A program made the position numbers and the translations under genes. 64,000 nt of DNA from Serpentinimonas raichei (GTDB taxonomy: Bacteria > Pseudomonadota > Gammaproteobacteria > Burkholderiales > Burkholderiaceae_C). The stretch is from assembly GCF_000828895.1 (NCBI RefSeq), contig NZ_AP014568.1, positions 937,858 to 1,001,857 of the forward strand, in the 5' to 3' direction. Position 1 is the first letter of the stretch; each line of letters opens with the position of its first letter. A model generated the notes under the pieces. That model searched no databases, was not told the origin of the DNA, and saw only the letters and a list, made by a program, of their open reading frames with translations. Below, in pieces: positions 27,638 through 37,508 of this stretch.

Positions 27638-29254
27638 ATGCTCCACGACCACATCCTCATCCTCGACTTCGGCTCCCAAGTCACGCAACTGATCGCGCGC
27701 CGGGTGCGCGAGGCGCATGTGTATTGCGAGGTGCACCCCTGCGACGTGAGCGACGACTGGCTGCGCCAGCAGGCCGCCAGCGGCCACTTGAAGGGCATCA
27801 TCCTCTCGGGCAGCCACGCCAGCGTCTATGAAGTCGAGGACCGGGCGCCGCAGGCGGTGTTCGAGCTTGGCCTGCCGGTGCTGGGCATCTGCTACGGCAT
27901 GCAGACCATGGCGCAGCAGTTGGGCGGCCAGGTGCAGGGCTCGGCGCAGCGCGAGTTTGGCTACGTCGAGGTGCGTGCGCGCGGCCACAGCGCCTTGCTG
28001 CGCGACATCGCCGATTTCCACACCCCCGAAGGGCACGGCATGCTCAAGGTCTGGATGAGCCACGGCGACAAAGTTACGGCGCTGCCGCCGGGCTTCAAAC
28101 TCATGGCCAGCACCGATTCGTGCCCGATTGCCGGCATGGCCGACGAGGCGCGGCGCTTTTACGGCGTGCAGTTTCACCCCGAAGTCACGCACACGGTGCA
28201 GGGCCGCGCCCTGCTGGAGCGCTTCGTGCTCGAGATCTGCGCCGCCCGGCCCGACTGGGTGATGCGCGATCACATCGAAGAAGCGGTGCAGCGCATCCGC
28301 ACCCAAGTGGGCGACGAAGGGGTTATCTTGGGCCTCTCGGGCGGGGTGGATTCCTCGGTGGCGGCGGCGCTGATCCAGCGCGCCATCGGCGATCAGCTCA
28401 CCTGCGTTTTCGTCGATCACGGGCTGCTGCGCCTGCACGAGGGCGACCAGGTGATGGAGATGTTCGCCGACCGGCTGCACCTGCGCGTGCTGCGCGTCGA
28501 TGCCAGCGAGTTGTTTTTGCGCGAGCTCGCCGGTGTGTCCGACCCGGAGCAAAAGCGCAAGATCATCGGCCGCCTGTTCGTCGAGGTGTTCAAGGCCGAG
28601 GCCGCCAAACTCACTGCAAGTGGTGCATCAAAAACCGCTGCCAAGTGGTTGGCACAAGGCACGATTTACCCAGACGTGATCGAGTCCGGCGGAGCCAAGA
28701 GCAAAAAGGCGGTGAGCATCAAGAGCCACCACAACGTGGGCGGCCTGCCCGAGCAGCTCGGCCTCAAGCTGCTGGAGCCGCTGCGCGATTTGTTCAAAGA
28801 CGAGGTGCGCGAGCTCGGCGTGGCGCTCGGTTTGCCGCCCGCCATGGTCTATCGGCACCCCTTTCCGGGGCCGGGGCTGGGCGTGCGCATACTGGGCGAG
28901 GTGCGGCCCGAGTACGCCGACTTGCTGCGCCGCGCCGACGCCATCTTCATCGAAGAACTGCGCTCGACCATCGAGCCGCACAGCGGCAAGAGCTGGTACG
29001 AGCTCACCAGCCAGGCCTTCGCCGTGTTTTTGCCGGTCAAGAGCGTGGGCGTGATGGGCGACGGCCGCACCTACGACTACGTGGTGGCGCTGCGCGCGGT
29101 GCAGACCAGCGACTTCATGACCGCCGACTGGGCCGAACTGCCCTACAGCCTGCTCAAGCGCGTTTCGGGGCGCATCATCAACGAAGTGCGCGGCATCAAC
29201 CGCGTCACCTACGATGTGAGCAGCAAACCGCCGGCGACGATCGAGTGGGAGTGA
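27638..29254 (+). CDS. guaA: GMP synthase (glutamine-hydrolysing)
   Basis: GuaA aminates XMP to GMP. The N-terminal glutaminase domain (residues 1-200) has the nucleophile Cys in [10 protein letters not shown] near 86 and the His-Glu of [10 protein letters not shown] near 180. The ATP pyrophosphatase P-loop is SGGVDSSV near 235, and the dimerisation domain ends in [15 protein letters not shown]. At 538 residues it is slightly longer than E. coli (525): an insert near residue 325-340 ([20 protein letters not shown]) is typical of Comamonadaceae. A TACAAC hexamer sits 7 bases upstream, so the message could be leaderless. A Wadjet operon follows. Confidence 0.97.
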   Translation: MLHDHILILDFGSQVTQLIARRVREAHVYCEVHPCDVSDDWLRQQAASGHLKGIILSGSHASVYEVEDRAPQAVFELGLPVLGICYGMQTMAQQLGGQVQGSAQREFGYVEVRARGHSALLRDIADFHTPEGHGMLKVWMSHGDKVTALPPGFKLMASTDSCPIAGMADEARRFYGVQFHPEVTHTVQGRALLERFVLEICAARPDWVMRDHIEEAVQRIRTQVGDEGVILGLSGGVDSSVAAALIQRAIGDQLTCVFVDHGLLRLHEGDQVMEMFADRLHLRVLRVDASELFLRELAGVSDPEQKRKIIGRLFVEVFKAEAAKLTASGASKTAAKWLAQGTIYPDVIESGGAKSKKAVSIKSHHNVGGLPEQLGLKLLEPLRDLFKDEVRELGVALGLPPAMVYRHPFPGPGLGVRILGEVRPEYADLLRRADAIFIEELRSTIEPHSGKSWYELTSQAFAVFLPVKSVGVMGDGRTYDYVVALRAVQTSDFMTADWAELPYSLLKRVSGRIINEVRGINRVTYDVSSKPPATIEWE

Positions 29255-29352
29255 CACGGAGCTTGGGGCAGCCGTCGGACCAGGCTGGAAATGCGTTCAG
29301 TGCGGCCTTGACGTGATGCGATGAGCCCGTCCGCGCCACGCAGCGCCCTTCG

Positions 29353-30831
29353 ATGACCATGGAACACGCCACCCTTGCAATGTTGCGCGAGCGCCACCCG
29401 GCTTGGCGCTTGCTGGCTTCCGCTCATGCGCCGCTGCTGGCGAGCTTTTTGCACCGGGTGTTTGTGGCACCCAACGTGCGGGTGATGAACGAGGCCGACT
29501 TGGCCGAGGCGCTGGAGGACGAGTTGTACGCCTTGCGCGAGCAGATCGGTGCCGACGCCTACCCCAAGGCGGCCAGCGAGTACCTGAACGACTGGGCCGC
29601 GCCCGACAAGGGTTGGCTGCGCAAGTTTTACAAGCCGGGCACCGACGAGGCGCAGTTCGAGCTCACGCCCGCGACCGAAAAGGCCGTTGCCTGGCTGCTG
29701 TCGCTCATCGAGCGGCCGTTTGTGGGCACCGAGTCGCGCTTGCTCACGCTGTTTGCGCTGCTGGAGCAGATCAGCGACGGCACCGAGGCCGACCCAGTCA
29801 AGCGCCTGGACGAGCTGCGCAAGAAGCGCGATGCGCTCGACGCCGAGATCGCCCGCGTGCAGGCGGGCGAGCTGCCCCTGCTCGACGACACGGCGGTGAA
29901 GGACCGCTTCCAGCAGTTCCAGCAACTGGCGCGCGAGCTGCTGGCCGACTTTCGCGAGGTGGAGCACAACTTCCGCCTGCTCGACCGCAAGGTGCGCGAA
30001 AAAATCGCGCTCTGGGACGGCAGCAAAGGGGCCTTGCTGGACCAGATCATGGGCGAGCGCGATGCCATCAGCGATTCGGACCAGGGCCGCAGTTTTCGTG
30101 GCTTTTGGGACTTTCTCTTGTCCAGCCGGCGCCAGGAGGAGCTGGCCGAGCGGCTGGATCGGGCGCTGGCGCTGCCTGCGGTGGCGGCGCTCAAGCCCGA
30201 GCCGCGCATGCGCCGCGTGCACCACGATTGGCTGGAGGCGGGCGAACACACGCAGCGCACGGTGGCGCAGTTGTCGCAGCAAATGCGCCGCTTTTTGGAC
30301 GACCGCGCCTTTTTGGAAAACCGCCGCATCCTGGACTTGCTGCGCGGCATCGAGAGCCGGGCGCTGGGCTTGCGCCAGGCCCTGCCTGCGGGCACGGTGA
30401 TGCACATCGACGCCATGGGCGCAGAGATCGAGCTGCCGCTGGAGCGGCCCTTGCACACGCCGAGCGCCAAGCCGCTGCTGGCCCAACTGGCGCTCGAGGT
30501 GGGCGCAGACGAGATCGACACCGCGCGCTTGTTTGACCAGATCGTGGTGGACAAGGCGCGCCTGCGCTCGGCGGTGCAAGGCGCCCTGCGCCGCCAGCCG
30601 CAGATCACGCTGCGCGAGCTGTTGCACGCCGAGCCGCTGCGCCAAGGCCTGGCCGAGCTGGTGGCCTACTTGGAGCTGGCCCATGCCGATCCCGGCAGCG
30701 ACGCCCTGGGTGGCCTGCGCGCCGTGGTGGACGAAGCCGTGCAAGAGCCGATCCGTTGGCAGGCCCACAACGCAGCGGGCGAAACCGTGACGCGCCAGGC
30801 GCGCTTGCCGCGTGTGATCTTCACGCGCTGA
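29353..30831 (+). CDS. jetA: Wadjet defence protein JetA (DUF3375)
   Basis: JetA is the kleisin-like (MukF/MksF-related) subunit of the Wadjet condensin that recognises and clears circular plasmid DNA. The 492 residues begin with a winged-helix-like segment (RHPAWRLLASAHAPLLASFLHRVFV, typical of DUF3375), then a coiled coil (about 150-230, KRLDELRKKRDALDAEIARV) and a C-terminal helical domain. It is the first gene of jetABCD, 98 bases after guaA. A second in-frame ATG lies 6 bases downstream. No promoter is obvious in the gap. Confidence 0.92.
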   Translation: MTMEHATLAMLRERHPAWRLLASAHAPLLASFLHRVFVAPNVRVMNEADLAEALEDELYALREQIGADAYPKAASEYLNDWAAPDKGWLRKFYKPGTDEAQFELTPATEKAVAWLLSLIERPFVGTESRLLTLFALLEQISDGTEADPVKRLDELRKKRDALDAEIARVQAGELPLLDDTAVKDRFQQFQQLARELLADFREVEHNFRLLDRKVREKIALWDGSKGALLDQIMGERDAISDSDQGRSFRGFWDFLLSSRRQEELAERLDRALALPAVAALKPEPRMRRVHHDWLEAGEHTQRTVAQLSQQMRRFLDDRAFLENRRILDLLRGIESRALGLRQALPAGTVMHIDAMGAEIELPLERPLHTPSAKPLLAQLALEVGADEIDTARLFDQIVVDKARLRSAVQGALRRQPQITLRELLHAEPLRQGLAELVAYLELAHADPGSDALGGLRAVVDEAVQEPIRWQAHNAAGETVTRQARLPRVIFTR

Positions 30832-30849
30832 TATCGAGAGCAATTGAGC

Positions 30850-31554
30850 ATGAACGACCCACTCGATCACGATTTGGCCCTGGCCGCCGCGCCCAGCGCA
30901 GCGCCCGCAGCGCCTGAACTGTCGCAACTGTTGCTGCATTTGCTCAAGGGCGTGCTCTACCGCGAAGAAGATGAGCGCCTGTGGGCCAGCCTGCTGCGCT
31001 TGCAGGCGCGGGTGCGGGAGCAGGCCGCGGTGCTGTTGCTGGACTTGGTGCAAGACGAGGCCGAGGGCCACGCCTTCCTCAAGAGCCGCCCAGACCCGGA
31101 CGAAGCCGAGGGCGCGCCGCGCCTGCCCAGGCTGGTGGCGCGCCGGCCCTTGTCTTACCCGGTCAGCCTGATGCTGGCCCTGCTCAGAAAGCGCATGGCC
31201 GAGTTCGACGCCGGTGCGGGCGACACGCGGCTGGTGCTCTCGCGCGACGAGATCGCCGAGTTGGTGCGCGTGTTCCTGCCCGATGGCACGAACGAGGCGC
31301 GCTTGATCGACCAAGTGGACGCGACCCTGAGCAAAGTGGTGGAGCTGGGCTTTTTGCGCCGCCTCAAGCCCACGGCCGGCAGCGGCCAGACCGCGCGGCA
31401 GGAGCGCAGCCACTACGAAGTGCGGCGCATCCTAAAAGCCTTTGTCGATGCGCAGTGGCTGGCCGAGTTTGAGGCGCGGCTGGAGGGCTATCGCACGGCC
31501 TTGTCGGGCTCAGGCAGCGAGCCCGGTGCAGCACGGGAGGCGACCGATGCTTGA
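30850..31554 (+). CDS. jetB: Wadjet defence protein JetB (DUF4194)
   Basis: JetB is the MukE/KITE-like accessory subunit of Wadjet. The 234 residues contain two winged-helix units: one around [27 protein letters not shown] (residues 20-50) and one around [40 protein letters not shown] (about 133-172). Between them stands [23 protein letters not shown], the DUF4194 core. The ATG at 30850 was chosen over a TTG 6 bases upstream. It overlaps jetC by 8 bases. Confidence 0.92.
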   Translation: MNDPLDHDLALAAAPSAAPAAPELSQLLLHLLKGVLYREEDERLWASLLRLQARVREQAAVLLLDLVQDEAEGHAFLKSRPDPDEAEGAPRLPRLVARRPLSYPVSLMLALLRKRMAEFDAGAGDTRLVLSRDEIAELVRVFLPDGTNEARLIDQVDATLSKVVELGFLRRLKPTAGSGQTARQERSHYEVRRILKAFVDAQWLAEFEARLEGYRTALSGSGSEPGAAREATDA

Positions 31555-34500
31555 AGCGCCCACAATTGGCCTGGACTTCGTGGCCGACGACAGCCGGGTG
31601 GGCTTCAGGCTGCAACGGCTGGAGGTGCTCAATTGGGGCACCTTCGACCAGCGTGTCTGGCGCTACGAGCTCGATGGCCGCAACGGCCTGCTCACGGGCG
31701 ACATCGGTTCGGGCAAATCGACCTTGGTCGATGCCATCACCACGCTGCTGGTGCCGGCGCAGCGCGTGGCCTACAACAAGGCCGCCGGGGCCGATGCCCG
31801 CGAGCGCAGCTTGCGCTCCTACGTGCTGGGCCACTACAAGAGCGAGCGCAACGAGGTCACCGGGAGCAGCAGGCCGGTGGCGCTGCGCGATGCGTCGAGC
31901 TACTCGGTCATCCTGGCGGTGTTTCGCAACGAGGGCTATGACCAGGCCGTGACGCTGGCCCAGGTGTTCTGGCTGAAAGACCCGCAGGGCCAGCCCGCGC
32001 GCCTGTTCGTGGCGGCCGAGCGGGCGCTGGCCATTGCCGACGACTTCAGCGGCTTTGGCAGCGACATCGCCGGCTTGCGCAAGAAGCTGCGCGGCGCGGG
32101 CTGCGAGCTGTTCGAGGGCTTCCCGCCTTACGGGGCCTGGTTTCGCCGCCGCTTCGGCATCGAGCACGAGCAGGCGCTGGAGCTGTTCCATCAGACGGTG
32201 TCGATGAAGTCGGTGGGCAACCTCACCGATTTCGTGCGCAGCCACATGCTGGAGCCCTTCGATGTGGCCAGCCGCATCGAGGCCCTGATCCGCCACTTCG
32301 ACGACCTGGACCGCGCGCACCAGGCCGTGCTCAAGGCCAAGCGCCAAGTCGAGTTGCTGGCGCCGCTGGTTGCCGATGGCCAGCGCCACAAGGCCCTGCT
32401 GGCCGAAATCCAGGGCTGGCGCGAGGGGCGCGAGGCGCTGCGGCCCTACTTTGCCCGGCTCAAGGGCGAGCTGCTGGAGCACCGTCTGGCCTTGCTGGCG
32501 CAGGATGCCGCCCGGCTCGAAGCCCAGATCGAGCGCCTGGACGCGCAGCGCGAGGCCGAGCGCCTGGAAGTGGGCCAACTGGAGCGCGCCTTGCGCGACA
32601 ACGGCGGCGACCGGCTGGAGGAACTGGCGGCGCAGATTCGCCGCCTGGAGCAGGACAAGGTGCAGCGGCAAAAGCGGTCTGACCGCTTGCACGAGCTGCT
32701 GGCCCGCATCGACGAGGCAGCACCCGGCGATGAAGCCGGTTTTCTGGCGCAGCAGCAGGGCATTGCCCAGCGTGCCGAAGGCTTGCGCGAGCAAATCGCC
32801 GACCTCGACAACCGCGAACGCGAGCAGGACTTCGCGTTTCGCAAGGGCCGTGAGGAGCACGCCGCCTTGTCCGACGAGATCGAGAGCCTGGAGCGGCGCA
32901 AGAGCAACATCGACGCCGCCCAGGTTCGCATCCGCGAGGCGCTGTGCGCGGCGCTGGCGATCGACGAAGGCGAACTGCCCTTTGCGGGCGAGCTCATGCA
33001 GGTGCGCGACGACGAGCGCGATTGGGAAGGCGCTGCCGAGCGCTTGCTGCGCGGCTTTGGCCTGGCGCTGCTGGTGCCCGAGGCCCACTACCCGGCGCTG
33101 GCGCAATGGGTGGAGCGCCAGCATCTGGGTGCGCGGCTGGTGTATTTTCATGTGCGGCAGCGGAAGGCCGCGCAGGGCGCGGCCAGCCCGCAGCCGCAAT
33201 CGCTGCTGCGCAAGCTCCTCATCAAGCCGGATTCGCCGCACGCCGAGTGGCTGGAGCAGGAGCTGCGCAACCGCTTTGACGTGTCCTGCTGCGACTCCGA
33301 TGAGCAGTTCCGGCGCGAGGCCCGCGCCATCACGCGCGCCGGCCAGATCAAAGACCCAACGGGCCGCCACGAGAAGGACGACCGCCGCCGCATCGACGAC
33401 CGCAGCCGCTACGTGCTGGGCTGGAGCAACGCCGACAAGCTGCGCGCCTTGCGCGACCAGCGCCAGCGCCTGGAGCAGCAACTCGCCACGCTGGGGCAGG
33501 GCATCGCCGCACTGCAGCAGGCGCGCAAAGAACTGCGAGGCCGGCTGGATGCACTCAGCAAGCTGGAGGAGTTCACGCGCTTTGCCGACATCGACTGGAT
33601 GAGCCTGGCGCGCGAAATGGCCGCGCTCACCGAGGAGCGGGCGCGGCTCGAAGCCGCATCCAACACCCTGCAAGAGTTGGGGCGCCAGTTGCAGGCGGTG
33701 CAAGGCCGGCTGACTGATACCGAAAACAAGCGCGCCGAGGCGCTGGACAAGCGCGGGGAGGGCAGAGCCAAGCGTGCGGCGGCGCAAGAGCTGCGCGATC
33801 AGGCCCGCGCTGCCAGCCAAGCCATGCCGCTCGAGGCGCAGCAGATCGAGCGCCTGGACGGCTGGCGCGCGCAAGCGCTGGGTGCGCATCAACTGTCGGT
33901 AGAGTCCTGCGACAACCGCGAGCAGGAGCTGCGCAAGTGGCTGCAAGACCGCATCGACGCCGAAGACAAGCGCCTGGCGCGCCTGAGCGAGCGCATCATC
34001 AACGCCATGCGCGGTGTCAAAGAGGAATTCAAGGCCGAAACCAGCGAGATGGACGTGGCCCTTGCGGCGCTGCCGGAGTACGAGCGCATGCTCAGCGGCC
34101 TTAAGGGTGACGACCTGCCGCGCTTCGAGGCGCGCTTCAAGGAACTGCTCAACGTCAACACCATCAACGAGATTGCCCACTTCAACGCCCAACTGGCACG
34201 CGAGCGCGAGACCATCAAGGAGCGCGTCAACCTCATCAACCAGTCGCTGCAGGCGATCGACTACAACCCCGGCCGCACCATCAAGCTGCTGGCGCAGCCC
34301 AGCCCGGATGCCGAAATCCGCGACTTCCAGCAAGACTTGCGCGCCTGCACCGAAGGCGCGCTGACCGCCGCTGCCGACGAGCAGTATTCGGAAGCCAAGT
34401 TTTTGCAGGTCAAGGCCATCATCGACCGCTTCCGTGGCCGGGAGGGGCTGGCGGACGCCGACCGGCGCTGGACCGCCAAGGTCAGCGATGTGCGCAACGG

Positions 34501-34963
34501 CTTTTTGTTTTCGGCCAGCGAGCGCTGGCGCGCCGACGGGGCCGAGCACGAGCACTACTCGGACTCGGGCGGCAAGTCGGGCGGCCAGAAAGAAAAATTG
34601 GCCTACACCGTGCTGGCCGCGAGCCTGGCCTACCAGTTTGGGCTGGAGTGGGGGGCGGTGCGTTCGCGCTCGTTTCGCTTCGTGGTCATCGACGAGGCTT
34701 TCGGGCGCGGCTCGGACGAATCGGCGCAGTACGGCTTGCGCCTGTTCCAGCAGCTCAACCTGCAGTTGTTGATCGTCACGCCGCTGCAAAAAATCCACAT
34801 CATCGAGCCCTACGTGGCCAGCGTGGGCTTCGTACACAACGAGGGCGGGCGCGATTCCAGGCTGCGCTGCCTGTCGATCGAGGAGTACCGGGCGCACAAA
34901 GCGGCCGAGACCGCGCCCGGCTTGGGCGACGCCAGCGCGGCCATTGGCGGCGCGCCCGCATGA
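31547..34963 (+). CDS. jetC: Wadjet defence protein JetC (SMC/MukB-like ATPase)
   Basis: JetC is the SMC-like motor of Wadjet, 1,138 residues. The N-terminal ATPase half has the Walker [10 protein letters not shown] at residues 51-59. Long coiled coils with a central hinge cover about 300-1000 (repeating Arg/Glu/Leu heptads). The C-terminal half has the ABC signature [14 protein letters not shown] near 1006 and the Walker [16 protein letters not shown] near 1044. The start (gggagg, 6 bases before the ATG) overlaps jetB; the stop overlaps jetD by ATGA. All ATPase motifs are intact. Base composition is similar to its neighbours. Confidence 0.94.
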   Translation: MLEAPTIGLDFVADDSRVGFRLQRLEVLNWGTFDQRVWRYELDGRNGLLTGDIGSGKSTLVDAITTLLVPAQRVAYNKAAGADARERSLRSYVLGHYKSERNEVTGSSRPVALRDASSYSVILAVFRNEGYDQAVTLAQVFWLKDPQGQPARLFVAAERALAIADDFSGFGSDIAGLRKKLRGAGCELFEGFPPYGAWFRRRFGIEHEQALELFHQTVSMKSVGNLTDFVRSHMLEPFDVASRIEALIRHFDDLDRAHQAVLKAKRQVELLAPLVADGQRHKALLAEIQGWREGREALRPYFARLKGELLEHRLALLAQDAARLEAQIERLDAQREAERLEVGQLERALRDNGGDRLEELAAQIRRLEQDKVQRQKRSDRLHELLARIDEAAPGDEAGFLAQQQGIAQRAEGLREQIADLDNREREQDFAFRKGREEHAALSDEIESLERRKSNIDAAQVRIREALCAALAIDEGELPFAGELMQVRDDERDWEGAAERLLRGFGLALLVPEAHYPALAQWVERQHLGARLVYFHVRQRKAAQGAASPQPQSLLRKLLIKPDSPHAEWLEQELRNRFDVSCCDSDEQFRREARAITRAGQIKDPTGRHEKDDRRRIDDRSRYVLGWSNADKLRALRDQRQRLEQQLATLGQGIAALQQARKELRGRLDALSKLEEFTRFADIDWMSLAREMAALTEERARLEAASNTLQELGRQLQAVQGRLTDTENKRAEALDKRGEGRAKRAAAQELRDQARAASQAMPLEAQQIERLDGWRAQALGAHQLSVESCDNREQELRKWLQDRIDAEDKRLARLSERIINAMRGVKEEFKAETSEMDVALAALPEYERMLSGLKGDDLPRFEARFKELLNVNTINEIAHFNAQLARERETIKERVNLINQSLQAIDYNPGRTIKLLAQPSPDAEIRDFQQDLRACTEGALTAAADEQYSEAKFLQVKAIIDRFRGREGLADADRRWTAKVSDVRNGFLFSASERWRADGAEHEHYSDSGGKSGGQKEKLAYTVLAASLAYQFGLEWGAVRSRSFRFVVIDEAFGRGSDESAQYGLRLFQQLNLQLLIVTPLQKIHIIEPYVASVGFVHNEGGRDSRLRCLSIEEYRAHKAAETAPGLGDASAAIGGAPA

Positions 34964-36168
34964 GCTGGACCCTGCCGGCCGACCTGCGCGCCCAGGTCCA
35001 GCGCCTGTGGGAGCGCGGCGATTTGCTGCGCGCGGCGGTGGACGCGGGTGCCGTGGCGTGGCCCCTGCGCCTGAGCCTGAAAGCCCCGAGCGCGGCCGAT
35101 TTGTCCGAGCGCTTCGAGGCGGTGCGCGACTGGGTGCGCGCCATCTCCGACACGGAGCAGGTGCGCATCGAATGGCGCGATTGGAACCATCGGGTACAGG
35201 GCGCGCAGCGGCTGCCGGCGGCGCTGTGGCTCGACTCCCTGCCAGCGGCCTTGGCCTTCATCGGCAAGGCGCGCCAGGCCCAGCGCTTCCAGGCGCTGTG
35301 GCAGCAGACGGCCGCTGCGCAACCGGCGCTGCTGGCGTGGTTGCGCAAGCGCCCGCTGCAGGCGCTGGACTTGGCCGAGCGCTGGGAGCGCCTGCTGGCC
35401 GTGGTGGCTTGGCTGCAGGCGCACCCGCGCCCGGGCGTTTATCTGCGCCAGGTGGACGCACCGGGGGTGCACAGCAAGTTCATCGAGGCGCACCGGGGCG
35501 TGTTGGCCGAGCTGCTGGAGCTGGCCTTGCCGCCCGATTGCATCAACACCCAAGCCAGCGGCGGGGCGCAATTTGCCCGCCGCTTCGGCTTCCTAGACAA
35601 GCCGCTGCGCATTCGTTTTCGCTTGCTCGACCCGGCCCTGCCGAGCCTGCTCGGCCTGCCCAACTGCGCGAGCCTGCCCGGCTTGACCGACAGCGCGCTG
35701 CTGCCCGACCTCACGCTCGATGCGGCCAGTTTTGCCCGCCTCGCGCTGCCCGTCGAGCGCGTGTTCATCACCGAGAACGAGACCAACTTCCTCGCTTTCC
35801 CGCCAGTGGCGCGCGCCCTGGTGGTCTTTGGTGAGGGCTACGGCTGGGAGGCGCTGGCGCGCGCCGAGTGGCTGCAGCGCTGCCCGCTGCACTACTGGGG
35901 CGACATCGACACCCACGGTTTTGCCATCTTGGACCAACTCCGGGGCCACTTCCCGCGCGCCGCGTCCTTGCTCATGGACCGCCAGACGCTGCTGGCACAC
36001 CGCGCGCACTGGGGCGAGGAGCCCGATCCCGTGCGCCACGACTTGCCGCGCCTGACGCCCGAGGAGGCCGCCGTGTATGATGAACTGCGCTTCGAGCGCC
36101 TGCAACCCAGGCTGCGGCTGGAGCAGGAGCGAGTGGGTTTTGGGTGCTTGATCGGGCGGCTGCGCTGA
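34960..36168 (+). CDS. jetD: Wadjet defence nuclease JetD (DUF3322/DUF2220, Toprim fold)
   Basis: JetD is the plasmid-cleaving subunit of Wadjet. The 402 residues comprise the N-terminal DUF3322 domain (about 1-190) and the DUF2220 Toprim-like nuclease domain (about 250-400). The acidic metal-binding residues are visible: Glu in [14 protein letters not shown] near 268 and the DxD of [16 protein letters not shown] near 315. The loop between the domains has a local Leu/Pro-rich repeat ([27 protein letters not shown]). It is the last gene of the operon. All four genes are intact, so the system is probably active. Confidence 0.93.
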   Translation: MSWTLPADLRAQVQRLWERGDLLRAAVDAGAVAWPLRLSLKAPSAADLSERFEAVRDWVRAISDTEQVRIEWRDWNHRVQGAQRLPAALWLDSLPAALAFIGKARQAQRFQALWQQTAAAQPALLAWLRKRPLQALDLAERWERLLAVVAWLQAHPRPGVYLRQVDAPGVHSKFIEAHRGVLAELLELALPPDCINTQASGGAQFARRFGFLDKPLRIRFRLLDPALPSLLGLPNCASLPGLTDSALLPDLTLDAASFARLALPVERVFITENETNFLAFPPVARALVVFGEGYGWEALARAEWLQRCPLHYWGDIDTHGFAILDQLRGHFPRAASLLMDRQTLLAHRAHWGEEPDPVRHDLPRLTPEEAAVYDELRFERLQPRLRLEQERVGFGCLIGRLR

Positions 36169-36281
36169 GTCAATTCAAGCAAGGACAACGGAAATGAAAG
36201 TGCGCAGGCCAGGCAACGGCCACCCAACGTGCTCCACCTAGCTGGTTCGACAAGAGCCGATTTGCACACCAGCCGCCCATC

Positions 36282-36680
36282 ATGCACCCCCTCATCCCCG
36301 AATCCGAAGTCGAGTTCAGCGCCATCCGTGCGCAGGGACCGGGTGGTCAGCACGTCAACAAGGCCTCCACGGCCGTGCACCTGCGCTTCGACATCGCGGC
36401 CTCCTCGCTGCCCGCAGCAATTAAAGAGCGGCTGCTGGCCCGGTCGGATAGCCGAATCTCTGCCGACGGGGTGCTGGTGATCAAGGCGCAAGGCTCGCGC
36501 AGCCTAGAGAGCAACAAGGCCGAGGCCATGGCCCGCCTGCACGCGCTCATCGAGCGCGCCGCGCACGTGCCCAAGCCCCGCAAACCCACCCGGCCCACCT
36601 ACGGCTCCCAGCAGCGCCGCCTGGAGGGCAAGGCGCAACGGTCATCGCTCAAAATCGGGCGCGGCAAAGTTTCTGAGTAG
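36282..36680 (+). CDS. arfB: Alternative ribosome-rescue factor / peptidyl-tRNA hydrolase ArfB
   Basis: ArfB (YaeJ) enters the A site of non-stop ribosomes and hydrolyses peptidyl-tRNA. The 132 residues carry the release-factor GGQ motif in [22 protein letters not shown] near residues 20-25 and a basic C-terminal tail ([29 protein letters not shown]) that enters the mRNA channel. It is the first core gene after the Wadjet operon. The 113-base gap from jetD contains no recognisable gene. Confidence 0.94.
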   Translation: MHPLIPESEVEFSAIRAQGPGGQHVNKASTAVHLRFDIAASSLPAAIKERLLARSDSRISADGVLVIKAQGSRSLESNKAEAMARLHALIERAAHVPKPRKPTRPTYGSQQRRLEGKAQRSSLKIGRGKVSE

Positions 36681-36719
36681 CCGCAACCCGGCCCCCGCTC
36701 CGTTGTTCAACCAGGGGAG

Positions 36720-37472
36720 CTACCACATCACCGGCCCGCCTTTGGCCAAGGCGCGCTGGTAGGCCGGGCGCGCTTGCACCCGCTCCAGCCAGGCGTGGAT
36801 GTGAGGCCATTTTTTGCGGGCCGCGCTACCGGGTGCGCCACCCAAGCGCGTGAGCGCGGCTTCTAGGGGATAGCTCATTTGAAAATCGGCCAGGCTCAGG
36901 TGTGCGCCGGCAAACCAGGGCCGCTGCGCCAGCTCTTGCTCGATGTAGGGCAGGGCGGTTTGCAGGTTCGGGTCGATCAGCTTGTGCTGCACCTGCTGGC
37001 AGACGTAGTGCACGATCGGCTGCACCACGGGGCGCACAAAAAAGGGCATGGGCTGGCGCGGCAGCATCTGGAACACCAGCTTCATGAGCAGCCACGGCAT
37101 CAGCGAGCCTTCGGCGTAGTGCAGCCAGAAGCGGCACTGCCGGTGCTCGGGCGTGCCGGGTGCGGGCACCAGTTGCGCCAGATCGCCGCTGGCGCGCTCG
37201 GGGAAGGTCTCGGCCAGGTATTCCAAAATGGCACCCGATTCGGCCAGCACCAGTTCGCCGTGGCCCAGCACCGGCGATTTACCCAGCGGATGCACGGCCT
37301 TGAGCTCGGGCGGCGCCAGCCGGTTGCTGCGCTGGCGGGCATAGGTTTTGAGCTCGTAGGGCAGGCCCATTTCTTCCAGCAGCCAGAGGATGCGCTGCGA
37401 GCGCGATTGCTCTAGGTGGTGCAGCACCAGCGGCTGGGTGTGGGGATCGGTGGAATGGGTGGGAGTGTTCAT
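36720..37472 (-). CDS. Glutathione S-transferase family protein
   Basis: This is a 250-residue GST. The N-terminal thioredoxin-like domain follows a short disordered leader and reads LVLHHLEQSRSQRILWLLEEMGLPYELKTY; HPLGKSPVLGHGELVLAESGAILEYLAETF has the cis-Pro and the ESGAI glutathione-binding motif near 85. The C-terminal helical domain ends in HIHAWLERVQARPAYQRALAKGG. Small-molecule conjugation is the family role; the substrate is unknown. It is convergent with arfB and downstream of ppc. Confidence 0.9.
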   Translation of the reverse strand: MNTPTHSTDPHTQPLVLHHLEQSRSQRILWLLEEMGLPYELKTYARQRSNRLAPPELKAVHPLGKSPVLGHGELVLAESGAILEYLAETFPERASGDLAQLVPAPGTPEHRQCRFWLHYAEGSLMPWLLMKLVFQMLPRQPMPFFVRPVVQPIVHYVCQQVQHKLIDPNLQTALPYIEQELAQRPWFAGAHLSLADFQMSYPLEAALTRLGGAPGSAARKKWPHIHAWLERVQARPAYQRALAKGGPVMW

Positions 37473-37508
37473 GTGGGGTGATTGTCCTAAGCGGGGTCGG
37501 TGGCCGCC

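Noticed and set aside
29255..29352. A guaA-derived attachment repeat in front of the Wadjet operon
   Set aside because: I compared the guaA end with the sequences after guaA and after jetD and saw no repeat; no integrase gene is present.
31364..34897. A 1,177-codon open frame on the minus strand opposite jetC
   Set aside because: It is a shadow frame caused by high GC at third positions; it matches no family, and jetC on the other strand has all SMC motifs.
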